From positions 1,116,001 through 1,180,000 of the forward strand of contig NZ_CP007201.1 of assembly GCF_000568815.1 (NCBI RefSeq): DNA of 64,000 bases. The letters run 5' to 3'. The position numbers and the translations under genes are program-made. A model generated the notes under the pieces. The model was not told the origin of the DNA. It saw only the letters and a list, made by a program, of their open reading frames with translations, and did no database searches. Source of the DNA: Sulfurospirillum multivorans DSM 12446. GTDB taxonomy: Bacteria > Campylobacterota > Campylobacteria > Campylobacterales > Sulfurospirillaceae. Shown in pieces: positions 55,837-64,000 of this stretch (positions are counted from its first letter, which is position 1; every line of letters begins with the position of its first letter).

Positions 55837-57105
55837 TTAATTTCCGCGAATAAATTCATTGCGACCCGGTTGGTAGAGTGAGGTGTTATAGACCACTTGG
55901 TTGCCGGTGATGGTCTCTTTGAATGTGCGTTGAATGGTTCCATTGAAAAACTGCTGACACAGATAATCAGCACCAATGGACGTTGAGTAATTGACCCAAT
56001 CATAGACGATGTCATGTCCAAACATCGTGTTGATCTCTTCGAGAGCTGCGGGTGCTTTTTGTATGGAGTTGGCGATGTACATTTGATCACGATCTTCATA
56101 CTGCGTCAGGGTTAAAAGCAGTGGATTGTAATTGACTTGGGTTGAAAGAAGCGTGTAAGGATGAATGTCATTGGCGCGAAGTTGCGATGCAATGAGGCTT
56201 GAAGTTACGAGCTGTGTATTGAGATAAAGCGATGCGTTATTGAGTGAGCCATTGCCTTTAAACATCTGCCTAAAATTCGCTTTGGGGCTCTCTACGCGTT
56301 TTTCATACACTACGCGATTGCTGTTTTTCTTCACTAAAGCATTGAGCTGGTAACTCAGACCACTGCCATCTTCAAAGGTACCGACTCGCTCATTGGCTTT
56401 TCCTGCCAAAAGGGCGATTTGCTGGTCATAATCAATCCCACCAAAGATAATGTTAGCCCCAGAACTTCGCACATTGGAGCTGTGCAGTGTGGGGATAAAA
56501 ACAAGGGTATCTGTGACACGACTGGCGATAATATTGGCGCCTTCGGCAGTGACAGGTGCAATGATGTAGTGGTATCCACCTGCTTGAATGTCAGAAAGCG
56601 CTTTGGCGATCGACTCTTCTTTTTCATCGCCTGAGTTAAAGACGTTCAGATCAAAGTAGTAGTTTTTATACAAAAGATAGGAAATAACGGAGTTTACAGA
56701 GGTAATCGCATATTTTTTAATGGTTTTTTGAGGTACCAAAACAGCGATCTTAATCATCGTGCTATCATCATTAAGTGGTTTTGGCATCGGTGCTGCGATG
56801 ACGGGCTCAAAAGGTTGATCGGATGTCGGCTCAACGCTTGTACTCGGTGTGGGTGTTGCCATGGCAAGTGTCGTGGAGCTAATCGTTGAGTCAATCACAA
56901 TAGGAGCAGAAGGCGGTAAGGTTTCCGATGGGGTTATTTCAGAACCTGGATAGGTTGCGGTGCTTTTTTGATTGATTGCTACGCCTTTTTTGGCGTTGGA
57001 AGAGATATTGTACGTTGTTGGTTTGTAGGGTGCAGGTGCTTGGTTTGTGGCGGTACAACCTGCAAAAAGAAATAAACTGAGGGCGAGGGGCAACCAAAGT
57101 TTCAT
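55837..57105 (-). CDS. Lipoprotein with periplasmic-binding-like domain
   Basis: 422 residues. Lipobox LFLFAGCTA at about 12-20, then a Thr/Ser/Pro-rich linker to about residue 115, then a Rossmann-like domain (IKIAVLVPQKTIKKYAITSV; YHYIIAPVTAEGANII; TLVFIPTLHSS) similar to the LpoA/receptor-ligand-binding fold. It may be an outer-membrane lipoprotein acting on peptidoglycan synthesis or sensing; function unproven. It overlaps the glycosylase gene stop by four bases. Confidence 0.75.
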   Translation of the reverse strand: MKLWLPLALSLFLFAGCTATNQAPAPYKPTTYNISSNAKKGVAINQKSTATYPGSEITPSETLPPSAPIVIDSTISSTTLAMATPTPSTSVEPTSDQPFEPVIAAPMPKPLNDDSTMIKIAVLVPQKTIKKYAITSVNSVISYLLYKNYYFDLNVFNSGDEKEESIAKALSDIQAGGYHYIIAPVTAEGANIIASRVTDTLVFIPTLHSSNVRSSGANIIFGGIDYDQQIALLAGKANERVGTFEDGSGLSYQLNALVKKNSNRVVYEKRVESPKANFRQMFKGNGSLNNASLYLNTQLVTSSLIASQLRANDIHPYTLLSTQVNYNPLLLTLTQYEDRDQMYIANSIQKAPAALEEINTMFGHDIVYDWVNYSTSIGADYLCQQFFNGTIQRTFKETITGNQVVYNTSLYQPGRNEFIRGN

Positions 57106-57764
57106 AACATGCTCCTTATTTTTAACATATCTGCAAAAACCTCTTTTTTGCTACTGGGGTTTCGCAGTAAAAAACTGGGATGGAACGTTGGGATCAATTT
57201 GGCTTCACCAAAATTGAGCACCGATCCTCTTATTTTATCAATAGGTGTATCATATTCTCCTGTGAGATGATGAAAACTGGTCGATCCAAGGGCGACAATA
57301 ATTTTGGGTCGAATGCTTTGGATCTGTTGCATCAGATAAGGTTTGCAACACGCAACTTCTTCGGGTGTTGGAACGCGATTATCGGGTGTTTTGCACTTCA
57401 AAATCGTGGTCACATACACTTCTTCTTTAGGAATCAACAAGACATTTTCAATCATCTTTGCTAGTAGTTCACCACTTTTCCCTGTGAACAGTATGCCTGT
57501 TTCATCTTCACTGACACCAGGGCTATCCCCGATGAACATCACCTTGGCGTGCAGGTTCCCTGCGCCAAAAATAACATTTTTACGACTTTTAGCAAGGGCA
57601 CAGAGATGACACCCTGCAACGCTACTTTTAAGCTCTTCTAAGTTGTTCGAGAGGGTGGGCTGTTTGCTTAAAGAGAGTGGTCTATACTCTTGAAAGAATT
57701 CAAATCCCATGGCTCGGTACTGGTATAAAAGTTTTAAAAGTCGTATTTTTTCAATTTGAGTCAT
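57102..57764 (-). CDS. Family 4 uracil-DNA glycosylase
   Basis: 220 residues. CHLCALAKSRKNVIFGAG shows two of the iron-sulphur cysteines, with others at LKCKTPDNR and VACCKPYL. FIGDSPGVSEDETGILFTG is motif A and FHPSFLLRNPS motif B. It removes uracil from DNA in base excision repair. It begins 35 bases after the LRR gene on the same strand. Intact. Confidence 0.93.
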   Translation of the reverse strand: MTQIEKIRLLKLLYQYRAMGFEFFQEYRPLSLSKQPTLSNNLEELKSSVAGCHLCALAKSRKNVIFGAGNLHAKVMFIGDSPGVSEDETGILFTGKSGELLAKMIENVLLIPKEEVYVTTILKCKTPDNRVPTPEEVACCKPYLMQQIQSIRPKIIVALGSTSFHHLTGEYDTPIDKIRGSVLNFGEAKLIPTFHPSFLLRNPSSKKEVFADMLKIRSML

Positions 57765-57799
57765 TCTTATATGGTAGCCAAGCAGGAGTTAAAATATCC

Positions 57800-58795
57800 T
57801 TATTCAACGTCGCAGTACTCTAAGGAGGGGATACTAGGCTTTTTCAGGTCATGGTTGTTGGCGATAAAAAGCGTTTTAAGGTGGGTGAGGTTTTGGATGG
57901 AGTTTGGAAGGGAACTGAGGAAGTTTTCTTCAACATCAAGCTCATAAAGACTGACCAAATTGCCGATGCACTCTGGAAGCGTGCTAAGGCGGTTGGCACT
58001 CAGGTCTAAGGAGGTAAGTTTTGCAAGTGTGCACAGTGCAGCTGGAACATGTTCCAGCAAATTGTTTTCCAACGAGAGAATTTGCAGATCTTCTAATTTG
58101 GAGAGATCAAAGTCGATGGAGGTGAGATGATTGGAAGCAAGATTGAGTTTGACCAGCATATCGTGCGCTTCGAGGGAAGGAAGATTTTTTAAAAGATTGC
58201 CCTCCAAGATGAGCGTTTCAAGCTCTTTTATCTCACCGAGTGACTCGGGCAAGGTGGTCAGTTTATTGAACGAAAGATCTAAAAAATAGAGCGATTGCAT
58301 CGAACCAAAGACTTCTGGGAGGCGCTCAAAATAGTTGGTATCTAAGCTTACATGTAAAAGTTTTTTGAGGTTTTTAAACGCTAGATCAAGGTGGCTCAGA
58401 CGGTTCACAGCAAGGGTCAGTCGGGTGAGATTTGTGAGATCATAAAAGCTCTGAGGAAGAGCGTTTAGTTGATTGCCATTGAGATTTAAAATTACCAAAG
58501 AACGAAGCGCTCCAAAATTTTCAGGAAGACTTTCCAACAGATTGTTTTCACACTGTAAATTACGAAGATTTTTAAGCGAGCAAATACTTCTTGGAAGCTC
58601 TCTTAAGCGGTTACCTGATATTTTAAGCACACTAAGGTTTTGCAACGCTCCGATGCTCTCAGGCAAATTTTTAAGCTTTTTACGATTCAAATCAAGTGTG
58701 GTTAAATTTTCCAGTTTGGAGAGTTCACGAGGAAGCGTATGTTCCAATCCTTGGGACTTAATCCACTGTGCAAAATCGCGAATCTGCTCATTCAT
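57800..58795 (-). CDS. Leucine-rich-repeat protein
   Basis: About 331 residues from ATG 58795, with GGAGA upstream. It contains about twelve LRR units of 23 residues with the L..LP.....L..L..L.L..N.L pattern (for example LPESIGALQNLSVLKISGNRL), the bacterial 'typical' or Shoc2-like type. No signal peptide or kinase domain, so it is likely a cytosolic protein-binding scaffold. It overlaps the Cys-rich gene by eight bases, so it is translated with the nif genes. Why an LRR protein should sit there is not known to me. Confidence 0.85.
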   Translation of the reverse strand: MNEQIRDFAQWIKSQGLEHTLPRELSKLENLTTLDLNRKKLKNLPESIGALQNLSVLKISGNRLRELPRSICSLKNLRNLQCENNLLESLPENFGALRSLVILNLNGNQLNALPQSFYDLTNLTRLTLAVNRLSHLDLAFKNLKKLLHVSLDTNYFERLPEVFGSMQSLYFLDLSFNKLTTLPESLGEIKELETLILEGNLLKNLPSLEAHDMLVKLNLASNHLTSIDFDLSKLEDLQILSLENNLLEHVPAALCTLAKLTSLDLSANRLSTLPECIGNLVSLYELDVEENFLSSLPNSIQNLTHLKTLFIANNHDLKKPSIPSLEYCDVE

Positions 58796-59045
58796 CACTC
58801 TCTCCTTGCTCAAATCGGCTGTTTTTCTGATCGATCAAAAAGGCAATCTCTTCGTAATCAATTTCACCAAATTCTACCATATTAAACAGTGCCATCAAAG
58901 GACGTCTGCAACACGTCTGGTTACATTCAGTGACCAGTTTTTTAGCTTTTTTGTAGGGTAGGGTGGTGGATTTGAAAATATCAATAGCATCTTGAATGGT
59001 TTTTTGTCCGCATTCACAGATGATTTTTGAGGCATACTCTTGCAT
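58788..59045 (-). CDS. Small Cys-rich protein of the nif operon
   Basis: 85 residues. CECG near residue 11-14 and CNQTCCRRPLMALFN near 41-55 provide five cysteines, possibly an iron-sulphur or metal site. No membrane segment. It is four bases after nifV and overlaps the LRR gene. The cluster suggests a part in nitrogenase cofactor or iron-sulphur assembly; the family is not recognised. Confidence 0.65.
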   Translation of the reverse strand: MQEYASKIICECGQKTIQDAIDIFKSTTLPYKKAKKLVTECNQTCCRRPLMALFNMVEFGEIDYEEIAFLIDQKNSRFEQGESDE

Positions 59046-59049
59046 AAGT

Positions 59050-60162
59050 TTATCCCGCTTTTGAAGCGATATAGAGCGCTTTTAGCTCCTTCTTGTTGAG
59101 CACTTTTTTACGGTTAGTGACCATTTCACGCACTTGGGGAAGCATTTTATTGATGACCTCGTTTTCAGGCTCATAGCCCATGGCGCGTAGATGAAAGAGA
59201 AGCGTTGAACTGCCTGAATGCTTGCCTATCGGATAACTTCGTGTCATCCCCACACTTTGTGGGGCAAAGGCTTCGTAGGCTTTTTCATGCTTAATCATAC
59301 CATTGACATGGATGCCAGATTCATGCGAAAAGATGTTTTTACCCACAATTGGCATCGCCGCAGAGATGCTTTGATTTGAGGCTTTTTCGACCAGTTGAAC
59401 CACATGCTTCAGTGCGTCTGGATTGATGATGCGCTCTTCGCCAAAGAGGTGAGCAAGGCTCATCAACACTTGCTCGAAACTCGCATTACCAGCGCGTTCA
59501 CCCAGTCCAATGACGGTGGTGTTGACGCTCATAGCGCCCGCTTCGAGTCCACTGATGGCATTCGCCGTTGCCATACCAAAGTCATTGTGTGTGTGCATCT
59601 CGATCTCTAAAAGGTTAAGGCTCGTGAGGTAGGAGATGTGCTCATAAATTTGATGCGGACGCATGATGCCCACGGTGTCGCAGTAACGAAAACGGTTGGC
59701 TCCAACACTTTTACCTAGCTCCATCACCTCTTTTAAAAATCCGAGATCGGCTCTGGAACTATCTTCGCCACCAATGCAGGCAAAAATACCCTCTTGGCGG
59801 CTTACATGTAAAACCTCTTCGAGATTTTTTAAGAGCCGTGCTTTGTCACCTCGAAATTTGGCTTCGATGAGAATGTCCGATACGGGAATAGAGAGATCAA
59901 CGGCTTTTAAACCACACGAGAGTGAAGCTTCAAGGTCACACATCGTGGCACGATTCCAACTCATAATGCGAAGAGGCAGATCAAGGGCTAATATCTCTTT
60001 AATATCCGCTTGCTCTTTGGCTCCCATCGCAGGAATACCCACTTCAAGCTCATCCGCACCTGCTAAATAAAGTGCGGAAGCAATGGCGATCTTCTCTTCG
60101 GTATTAAACGCAACATACGGCGCTTGCTCACCATCTCTGAGTGTGGTATCGTTGATAATCAT
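59050..60162 (-). CDS. nifV: Homocitrate synthase
   Basis: 370 residues. IINDTTLRDGEQAPYVAF is the metal-binding N-terminus of the LeuA/NifV family; MHTHNDFGMATANA and GLGERAGNASFEQV follow, and the short C-terminus lacks the leucine regulatory domain. NifV condenses acetyl-CoA and 2-oxoglutarate to homocitrate, the organic ligand of the iron-molybdenum cofactor. It lies 18 bases downstream of nifB, in one operon. TTACATGTAA at 59802 is coding. Confidence 0.93.
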   Translation of the reverse strand: MIINDTTLRDGEQAPYVAFNTEEKIAIASALYLAGADELEVGIPAMGAKEQADIKEILALDLPLRIMSWNRATMCDLEASLSCGLKAVDLSIPVSDILIEAKFRGDKARLLKNLEEVLHVSRQEGIFACIGGEDSSRADLGFLKEVMELGKSVGANRFRYCDTVGIMRPHQIYEHISYLTSLNLLEIEMHTHNDFGMATANAISGLEAGAMSVNTTVIGLGERAGNASFEQVLMSLAHLFGEERIINPDALKHVVQLVEKASNQSISAAMPIVGKNIFSHESGIHVNGMIKHEKAYEAFAPQSVGMTRSYPIGKHSGSSTLLFHLRAMGYEPENEVINKMLPQVREMVTNRKKVLNKKELKALYIASKAG

Positions 60163-60180
60163 CGTGTGTTCCTTTGCTTC

Positions 60181-61611
60181 TTATGAAGCGGTGAAAAAGT
60201 GTTTACGCACACCTTTTAGAACAGAAATCTCAATAGGCTCATCCGCGAAACTCTCATCACACGTGAGGTGAATGCTCTCCAACTCTTTTTGTGGGCAATC
60301 ACCAATTTTTTGGGTCAAGAGAAGATGACAATCGGAGAGGGCATTTTTGATCTCTTCGATAGGATACGTTCCATTGCAGTTCTCTTTGCCCATGCAGTAC
60401 GAGTTTTCCACTTTACGGTGCATGATAAATTTGATCGCTTTATCGCCCGCTTCGTAGATAAGAAACTCTTTAGCACTGCCGAAGTGGTCATTAATCAGTC
60501 CATTTCCCCTCGTTGTCACAGCGACAAGCATTGTGTTTCCATTAGAGCTGAGTTCGTCTTTGTTCGTCGCTTCTTCTTGATTGATTTTGCCGTTTGCCGC
60601 TCGAAGCGCTCTTCTCCATGTTTCGATGTTTTCGTGCGTTTTCATACGTTGGTTCAAGTCGTAGTGGTGCGCAAGTTCTTCAAAGCTTTTGTCGGCAAAA
60701 CTCTCTTTGAAAAATTCATCGCTGCGATCTTCGCCTAAAAGCCCAACTGCATCGGCGCGACATTGGCGACAGTGACGCATCAATTTGACATTGACATCAC
60801 ACGCTTCTTGTGCTTTCATCAACTGTTTATGCGTAGCACTTGGAACGCCATCCAGTCCAAATTTGGTACCGTATTCTGGCTTTGAGATAATCGGCATGAC
60901 GTTTTGAATAAACACACCTAGTTCCTTGACCTTTCGCGCAACAAAAGGAAGATGTTCGTCATTGACGCCTGGGATTAAGACCGAGTTGACTTTAACAAGA
61001 ATACCTCGCTCAACGAGCATTTGAATACCAAGAAGTTGTTTTTCAAGCAATAATTTGGCACCCTCAACTCCACGGTGTTTTTTATGTTCATAAAACACCC
61101 ATGGGTAGATTTTAGAGCCAATTTCGCCTGTTTCATCAACGGAGTTCAGCGTCACTGTGACATGTTCTATGTTGTACTTTGCAATCTCATCAATATGTTT
61201 ATGAATCATCAACCCGTTCGTTGAAAGACAGAGTTTGATGTCAGGAGCATACTTTTTAAGGAGTGAAAAGGTCTCAAAGGTTTGCTTAGGATTGGCAAGT
61301 CCATCGCCTGGTCCTGCGATGCCAACGACGCTGAGTTGTTGGATCAGACCGCCTACATGTAAAACCTTTTTCACCGCCTCTTCGGGGCTTAGTTTATAGC
61401 TCGTAACGCCCGGGCGACTCTCGTTGGAGCAGTCGTACTTGCGGTTGCAGTAGTTGCACTGAATGTTACATGCAGGGGCTACTGCCACATGGATACGCGC
61501 ATAATGTTGGTGGGCATCTTGAGAGTAACACGGGTGGTTGTTAATCTTTTGCATGATGCTGGCATGAAGTTCATTTTGGGTGTTGGTGGATGATGAACAA
61601 GAACAACTCAT
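60181..61611 (-). CDS. nifB: NifB, nitrogenase cofactor radical SAM protein
   Basis: 476 residues. The radical-SAM cluster motif is CNIQCNYCNRKYDCSNESRPGV near residues 49-70, with GPGDGLANP and LCLSTNGLMIHKH. A fused NifX/NafY-like domain occupies the C-terminus (about 355-470, AVTTRGNGLINDHFGSAKEF). NifB makes the NifB-co precursor [8Fe-9S-C]. Length and fusion are as in most bacterial NifB. A sigma-54-type promoter lies upstream and nifV follows. Confidence 0.96.
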   Translation of the reverse strand: MSCSCSSSTNTQNELHASIMQKINNHPCYSQDAHQHYARIHVAVAPACNIQCNYCNRKYDCSNESRPGVTSYKLSPEEAVKKVLHVGGLIQQLSVVGIAGPGDGLANPKQTFETFSLLKKYAPDIKLCLSTNGLMIHKHIDEIAKYNIEHVTVTLNSVDETGEIGSKIYPWVFYEHKKHRGVEGAKLLLEKQLLGIQMLVERGILVKVNSVLIPGVNDEHLPFVARKVKELGVFIQNVMPIISKPEYGTKFGLDGVPSATHKQLMKAQEACDVNVKLMRHCRQCRADAVGLLGEDRSDEFFKESFADKSFEELAHHYDLNQRMKTHENIETWRRALRAANGKINQEEATNKDELSSNGNTMLVAVTTRGNGLINDHFGSAKEFLIYEAGDKAIKFIMHRKVENSYCMGKENCNGTYPIEEIKNALSDCHLLLTQKIGDCPQKELESIHLTCDESFADEPIEISVLKGVRKHFFTAS

Positions 61612-61644
61612 GTGCGATCCTTTAGAATTTCTTTACCCTAAAGT

Positions 61645-61661
61645 TTGCACAAAGTGTTCCT
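61645..61661 (-). promoter_or_regulatory. Sigma-54-type promoter before nifB
   Basis: Read leftward, GGAACACTTTGTGCA contains GG and GC exactly ten bases apart, with AC and CA at the positions of the consensus. Start of transcription would be about 24 bases upstream of the nifB ATG. nif genes commonly use sigma-54. Confidence 0.6.
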
Positions 61662-61674
61662 TAGATTAGATGGA

Positions 61675-62766
61675 CTAGTCTTTGAGTTCCTGATAAATCG
61701 TATAAATTTTGTCGATATTTTTGTCAAAAAGGGCAATGAGCGTAGGGTCGAAATGCGTTCCACTGTGCTGTTGCAAGTGTTGATGTGCCGTTTCAAAACT
61801 CCATGGCACTTTATACGGACGTGTTGAAATGAGTGCATCAAAAACGTCAGCAATCGCAACAATGCGCCCAAAAATAGAGATATCTTCACCTTTTTTACCG
61901 TGAGGATAGCCTGTACCATCCCATTTTTCATGATGTTCCAATGCAATCAGTGCTGCAGCTTTGAGGTACTCGTTCTCCTCATCAAACAACAGATCGTGAC
62001 CCAATTTAGTATGGGTTTTCATGGTTTCAAACTCTTCAGGTGTGAGTTTGTCTTGTTTGAGTAAGATTTTATCGGCAATACCAATTTTTCCTGCATCGTG
62101 CATGGGAGCAGCGAGTTCAATTTTGCTAATCTCATCTCTGCTTAAGCCATACTGCTCCGCTAAAAGCGCACTGTAAAGTCCAACACGTTTGGTATGTTTT
62201 GAAGTCTCTTGGTCTTTAAATTCCGCAGCGGAAGCGAGTTTATTGATGATTTTGGTTTGAGTGTCACGCAATCTATCGTACAAAATGGCATTTTCAATCG
62301 CAGAAGCCGCATAGTTTGAGATCAGCAGTAAAAGCTCTGCATCCACGTTCGTGAAGATACTTACCTTTTTATTGAGGGCTTGGAAAACGCCAATGATCTG
62401 GTCTTGATTATCTAAGAGTGGAACAGAGAGAATCGTATGTGTCAAATAGCCTGTGGCTTTATCAATCTCGGGGTTAAAGCGGTAATCATTGTAAGCATCC
62501 ACAACAATTTGTGTCTCTTTGGACAGCGCTGCATAGCCTGCCACACCTCTTTGCGTGCTAAAGTGAATAGGATGGACTTCATGGGCAACTTTTGACCAGA
62601 GCTCATCCTTTTCTTTATTGTAGACAAAAATGGAGCAACGATCTGCTTGTAAAATCTCTTTCGCAAAATGTGCCATGGACTCTAACACATCATCTAAACT
62701 TTTGGTTTTGTTGATAACTTTACCAAATTCCATTAAAATTGAAAGCTGTTTTTCCGCTGAGTTCAT
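61675..62766 (-). CDS. GAF/HD-GYP signalling phosphodiesterase
   Basis: About 363 residues from ATG 62766; earlier in-frame codons run into the promoter region. A GAF domain (about 20-165) is followed by a coiled linker and an HD-GYP domain. The latter shows HTKRVGLYSALLAEQYG, PMHDAGKIGI and HHEKWDGTGYPHGKKGEDI. HD-GYP proteins degrade cyclic di-GMP. The GAF domain may bind a small ligand or sense redox. Diverges from the response regulator gene at 62888. Confidence 0.92.
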   Translation of the reverse strand: MNSAEKQLSILMEFGKVINKTKSLDDVLESMAHFAKEILQADRCSIFVYNKEKDELWSKVAHEVHPIHFSTQRGVAGYAALSKETQIVVDAYNDYRFNPEIDKATGYLTHTILSVPLLDNQDQIIGVFQALNKKVSIFTNVDAELLLLISNYAASAIENAILYDRLRDTQTKIINKLASAAEFKDQETSKHTKRVGLYSALLAEQYGLSRDEISKIELAAPMHDAGKIGIADKILLKQDKLTPEEFETMKTHTKLGHDLLFDEENEYLKAAALIALEHHEKWDGTGYPHGKKGEDISIFGRIVAIADVFDALISTRPYKVPWSFETAHQHLQQHSGTHFDPTLIALFDKNIDKIYTIYQELKD

Positions 62767-62887
62767 AATTTTCTCTTTGGTCGTAAATGATATGCGCGCA
62801 TTATAACAAAGTTTTAAAATGATATTTGCAAAATCATGTGCTTTATGTATAATACAAAATAATATAATGCTTGGAGTGTTTCTCAAA

Positions 62888-63556
62888 ATGCAAAAGAAAA
62901 TTAAAGTTCTCTTAATAGAAGATGACTACGATGCGGCAGGTCAAGTCGCGCAGTATTTAGAGAGTGTAGGGTTTGAAATTGATATTTCTGAAACTGCCAT
63001 TGATGGGCTTTTAAAGCTTTCTGCACAGCAGTATGATATTTTATTGTTGGACTTAAGCCTTCCTGATTTTAGCGGTTTTGAAGTGATTAAACAGATCAAC
63101 AACCAAAGCAGTATTCCTATCATTGTCTTAAGCTGTCACTCCAATCTAGAAGCAAAAGTTCAAGCCTTTCGTTTTGGTGTGGATGATTATTTGTGTAAGC
63201 CTTTTATGCTTGAAGAGTTGGAAGTTCGCATGTGGGCAATTTTAAAACGCTGTTCGATGATTAAAATGGAATTTAATAAAAACAATCTTGCCATTGATTA
63301 CAACAACCAAACCATTCTACTCAATCAAAAACCCGTTTCGCTCACAGCGATTGAGTACAAAATCCTTTCTTTCCTCATAGAGAACAAAAATAGGGTGGTT
63401 TATCGCAATGTTTTAGCGATTCATCTCTCATCTTTGAGCTCACCGCAATCTTTAAATTACCATATTCAAAATATTCGTAAAAAGCTAGGCGACGACCCAA
63501 AGAAGCCACGTTATATTATGACGGAGTATGGAACAGGGTATCGTTTAGTGTTATAA
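62888..63556 (+). CDS. OmpR-family response regulator
   Basis: 222 residues from ATG 62888. Receiver domain with VLLIEDD, phospho-acceptor Asp in ILLLDLSLPD (about residue 55) and CKPF lysine; C-terminal winged helix with PVSLTAIEYKILSFLIEN and the end TEYGTGYRLVL. It would be a DNA-binding regulator for a kinase not seen here. A promoter with TATAAT-like bases lies upstream. Intact. Confidence 0.92.
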   Translation: MQKKIKVLLIEDDYDAAGQVAQYLESVGFEIDISETAIDGLLKLSAQQYDILLLDLSLPDFSGFEVIKQINNQSSIPIIVLSCHSNLEAKVQAFRFGVDDYLCKPFMLEELEVRMWAILKRCSMIKMEFNKNNLAIDYNNQTILLNQKPVSLTAIEYKILSFLIENKNRVVYRNVLAIHLSSLSSPQSLNYHIQNIRKKLGDDPKKPRYIMTEYGTGYRLVL

Positions 63557-63648
63557 AAGTGTTACATTTCTTAGAATCCTCATAATAAACGAATAATGAA
63601 CCATATTTTTGAGCTATAATCCATCTATTGATCCAAAAAATAAGGCAT

Positions 63649-64000
63649 ATGATGGATACATCAGCGATGGAGCGTCTCAAATCTCGTTGTAAAGAGATAC
63701 GAATTTTATACATTGAAGACGATGAGGTTACGAGAAAATATACGCATTCAATTTTAAGTGAATTTTTTGACTCCATTGATGTTGCCAGTGATGGGCAACA
63801 TGCGTATGATCTCTTTATTGATGCAGAACTTGATATTCCAGCCTTAGGTCTCTCGTGTGAGCCTCAATCGAGGCGTTATAATTTGGTGATTACCGACATT
63901 AAAATGCCCAAATTTGATGGCATTGCCTTGATTGCTAAAATTCGTAAAATTTGCAAAGAGACGGCGATTATTGTCACATCGGCGCACAATGATGTGGAGT
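63649..64000 (+). CDS. Response-regulator receiver protein (3' partial)
   Basis: The frame runs from ATG 63649 off the window edge. At least 117 residues: ILYIEDDEVTRKYTHSILSE, phospho-acceptor in NLVITDIKMPKFDGIAL and IIVTSAHND are the receiver domain. An insertion (LDIPALGLSCEPQSRRY) before the Asp strand is unusual. The output domain lies outside the window. TATAAT at 63615 with GGCATAT before the start suggests its own promoter. Confidence 0.85.
   Translation, partial: MMDTSAMERLKSRCKEIRILYIEDDEVTRKYTHSILSEFFDSIDVASDGQHAYDLFIDAELDIPALGLSCEPQSRRYNLVITDIKMPKFDGIALIAKIRKICKETAIIVTSAHNDVE

Overview
The window looks like chromosome of a free-living Campylobacterota (Epsilonproteobacteria), most like Sulfurospirillum or a close relative. 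The evidence is AT-rich DNA, closely packed and overlapping genes, a subtype I-B CRISPR-Cas locus, a nitrogen-fixation cofactor cluster (nifB, nifV) and the protein flavour of the housekeeping genes (ribBA with a degenerate second half, def, GAF/HD-GYP protein, KefB-type antiporter). This assignment is inference from gene content, not a database match.

Region 1 (1-18.2 kb) is a type I-B CRISPR-Cas system: cas8b (5' end outside the window), cas7, cas5, cas3, an unexpected BRO-N/antirepressor-like gene, cas4, cas1 and cas2. A leader follows, then a very long array of about 147 repeats (hand count) with repeated spacers, an opposite-strand spacer pair and a duplicated block of spacers. The processing endonuclease Cas6 is not present here and presumably lies upstream.

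Region 2 (18.2-37.1 kb) is a stack of mobile DNA beside a tRNA-fMet/tRNA-Gln pair. It holds small membrane-anchored paralogues, a BrnTA toxin-antitoxin pair, decayed tRNA-Gln pieces and an integrase remnant. These are followed by a complete 14.67 kb filamentous-phage (inovirus-type) prophage inserted in the anticodon loop of tRNA-fMet. The prophage has a left arm with a PLD-type nuclease, an Mrr-like membrane nuclease and a repressor with an operator cluster. Its structural and replication module encodes a coat protein, small minor proteins, an adhesin, a Zot-like ATPase, a secretin, an HUH Rep and a tyrosine integrase. Its adhesin gene is split by an IS256-family element with an 8-bp target duplication.

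Region 3 (37.1-47.2 kb) is core-like: the tRNAs and their promoter, ribBA, a K+/H+ antiporter, then a leftward run of overlapping genes (MacB-like ABC transporter, heme-copper-oxidase subunit I homologue, membrane protein, YceI, metallophosphoesterase, kinase without an ATPase domain) and a DnaQ-type exonuclease.

Region 4 (47.2-53.9 kb) is a defence and toxin patch: VapBC, a Septu-like ATPase/HNH pair whose HNH gene is clipped by a second copy of the same IS, a tandem 124-bp duplication and HipBA. Region 5 (54-64 kb) is core-like: small proteins, def, a thioesterase, a lipoprotein, uracil-DNA glycosylase, a leucine-rich-repeat protein, a Cys-rich protein, nifV, nifB with a sigma-54-type promoter, a GAF/HD-GYP protein and two response regulators.

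The most unusual global signal is the 10-bp palindrome TTACATGTAA. I found it about 26 times, inside and between genes, and it is absent from the inovirus core, the Septu patch, the IS copies and the CRISPR array. It behaves like a highly iterated palindrome.
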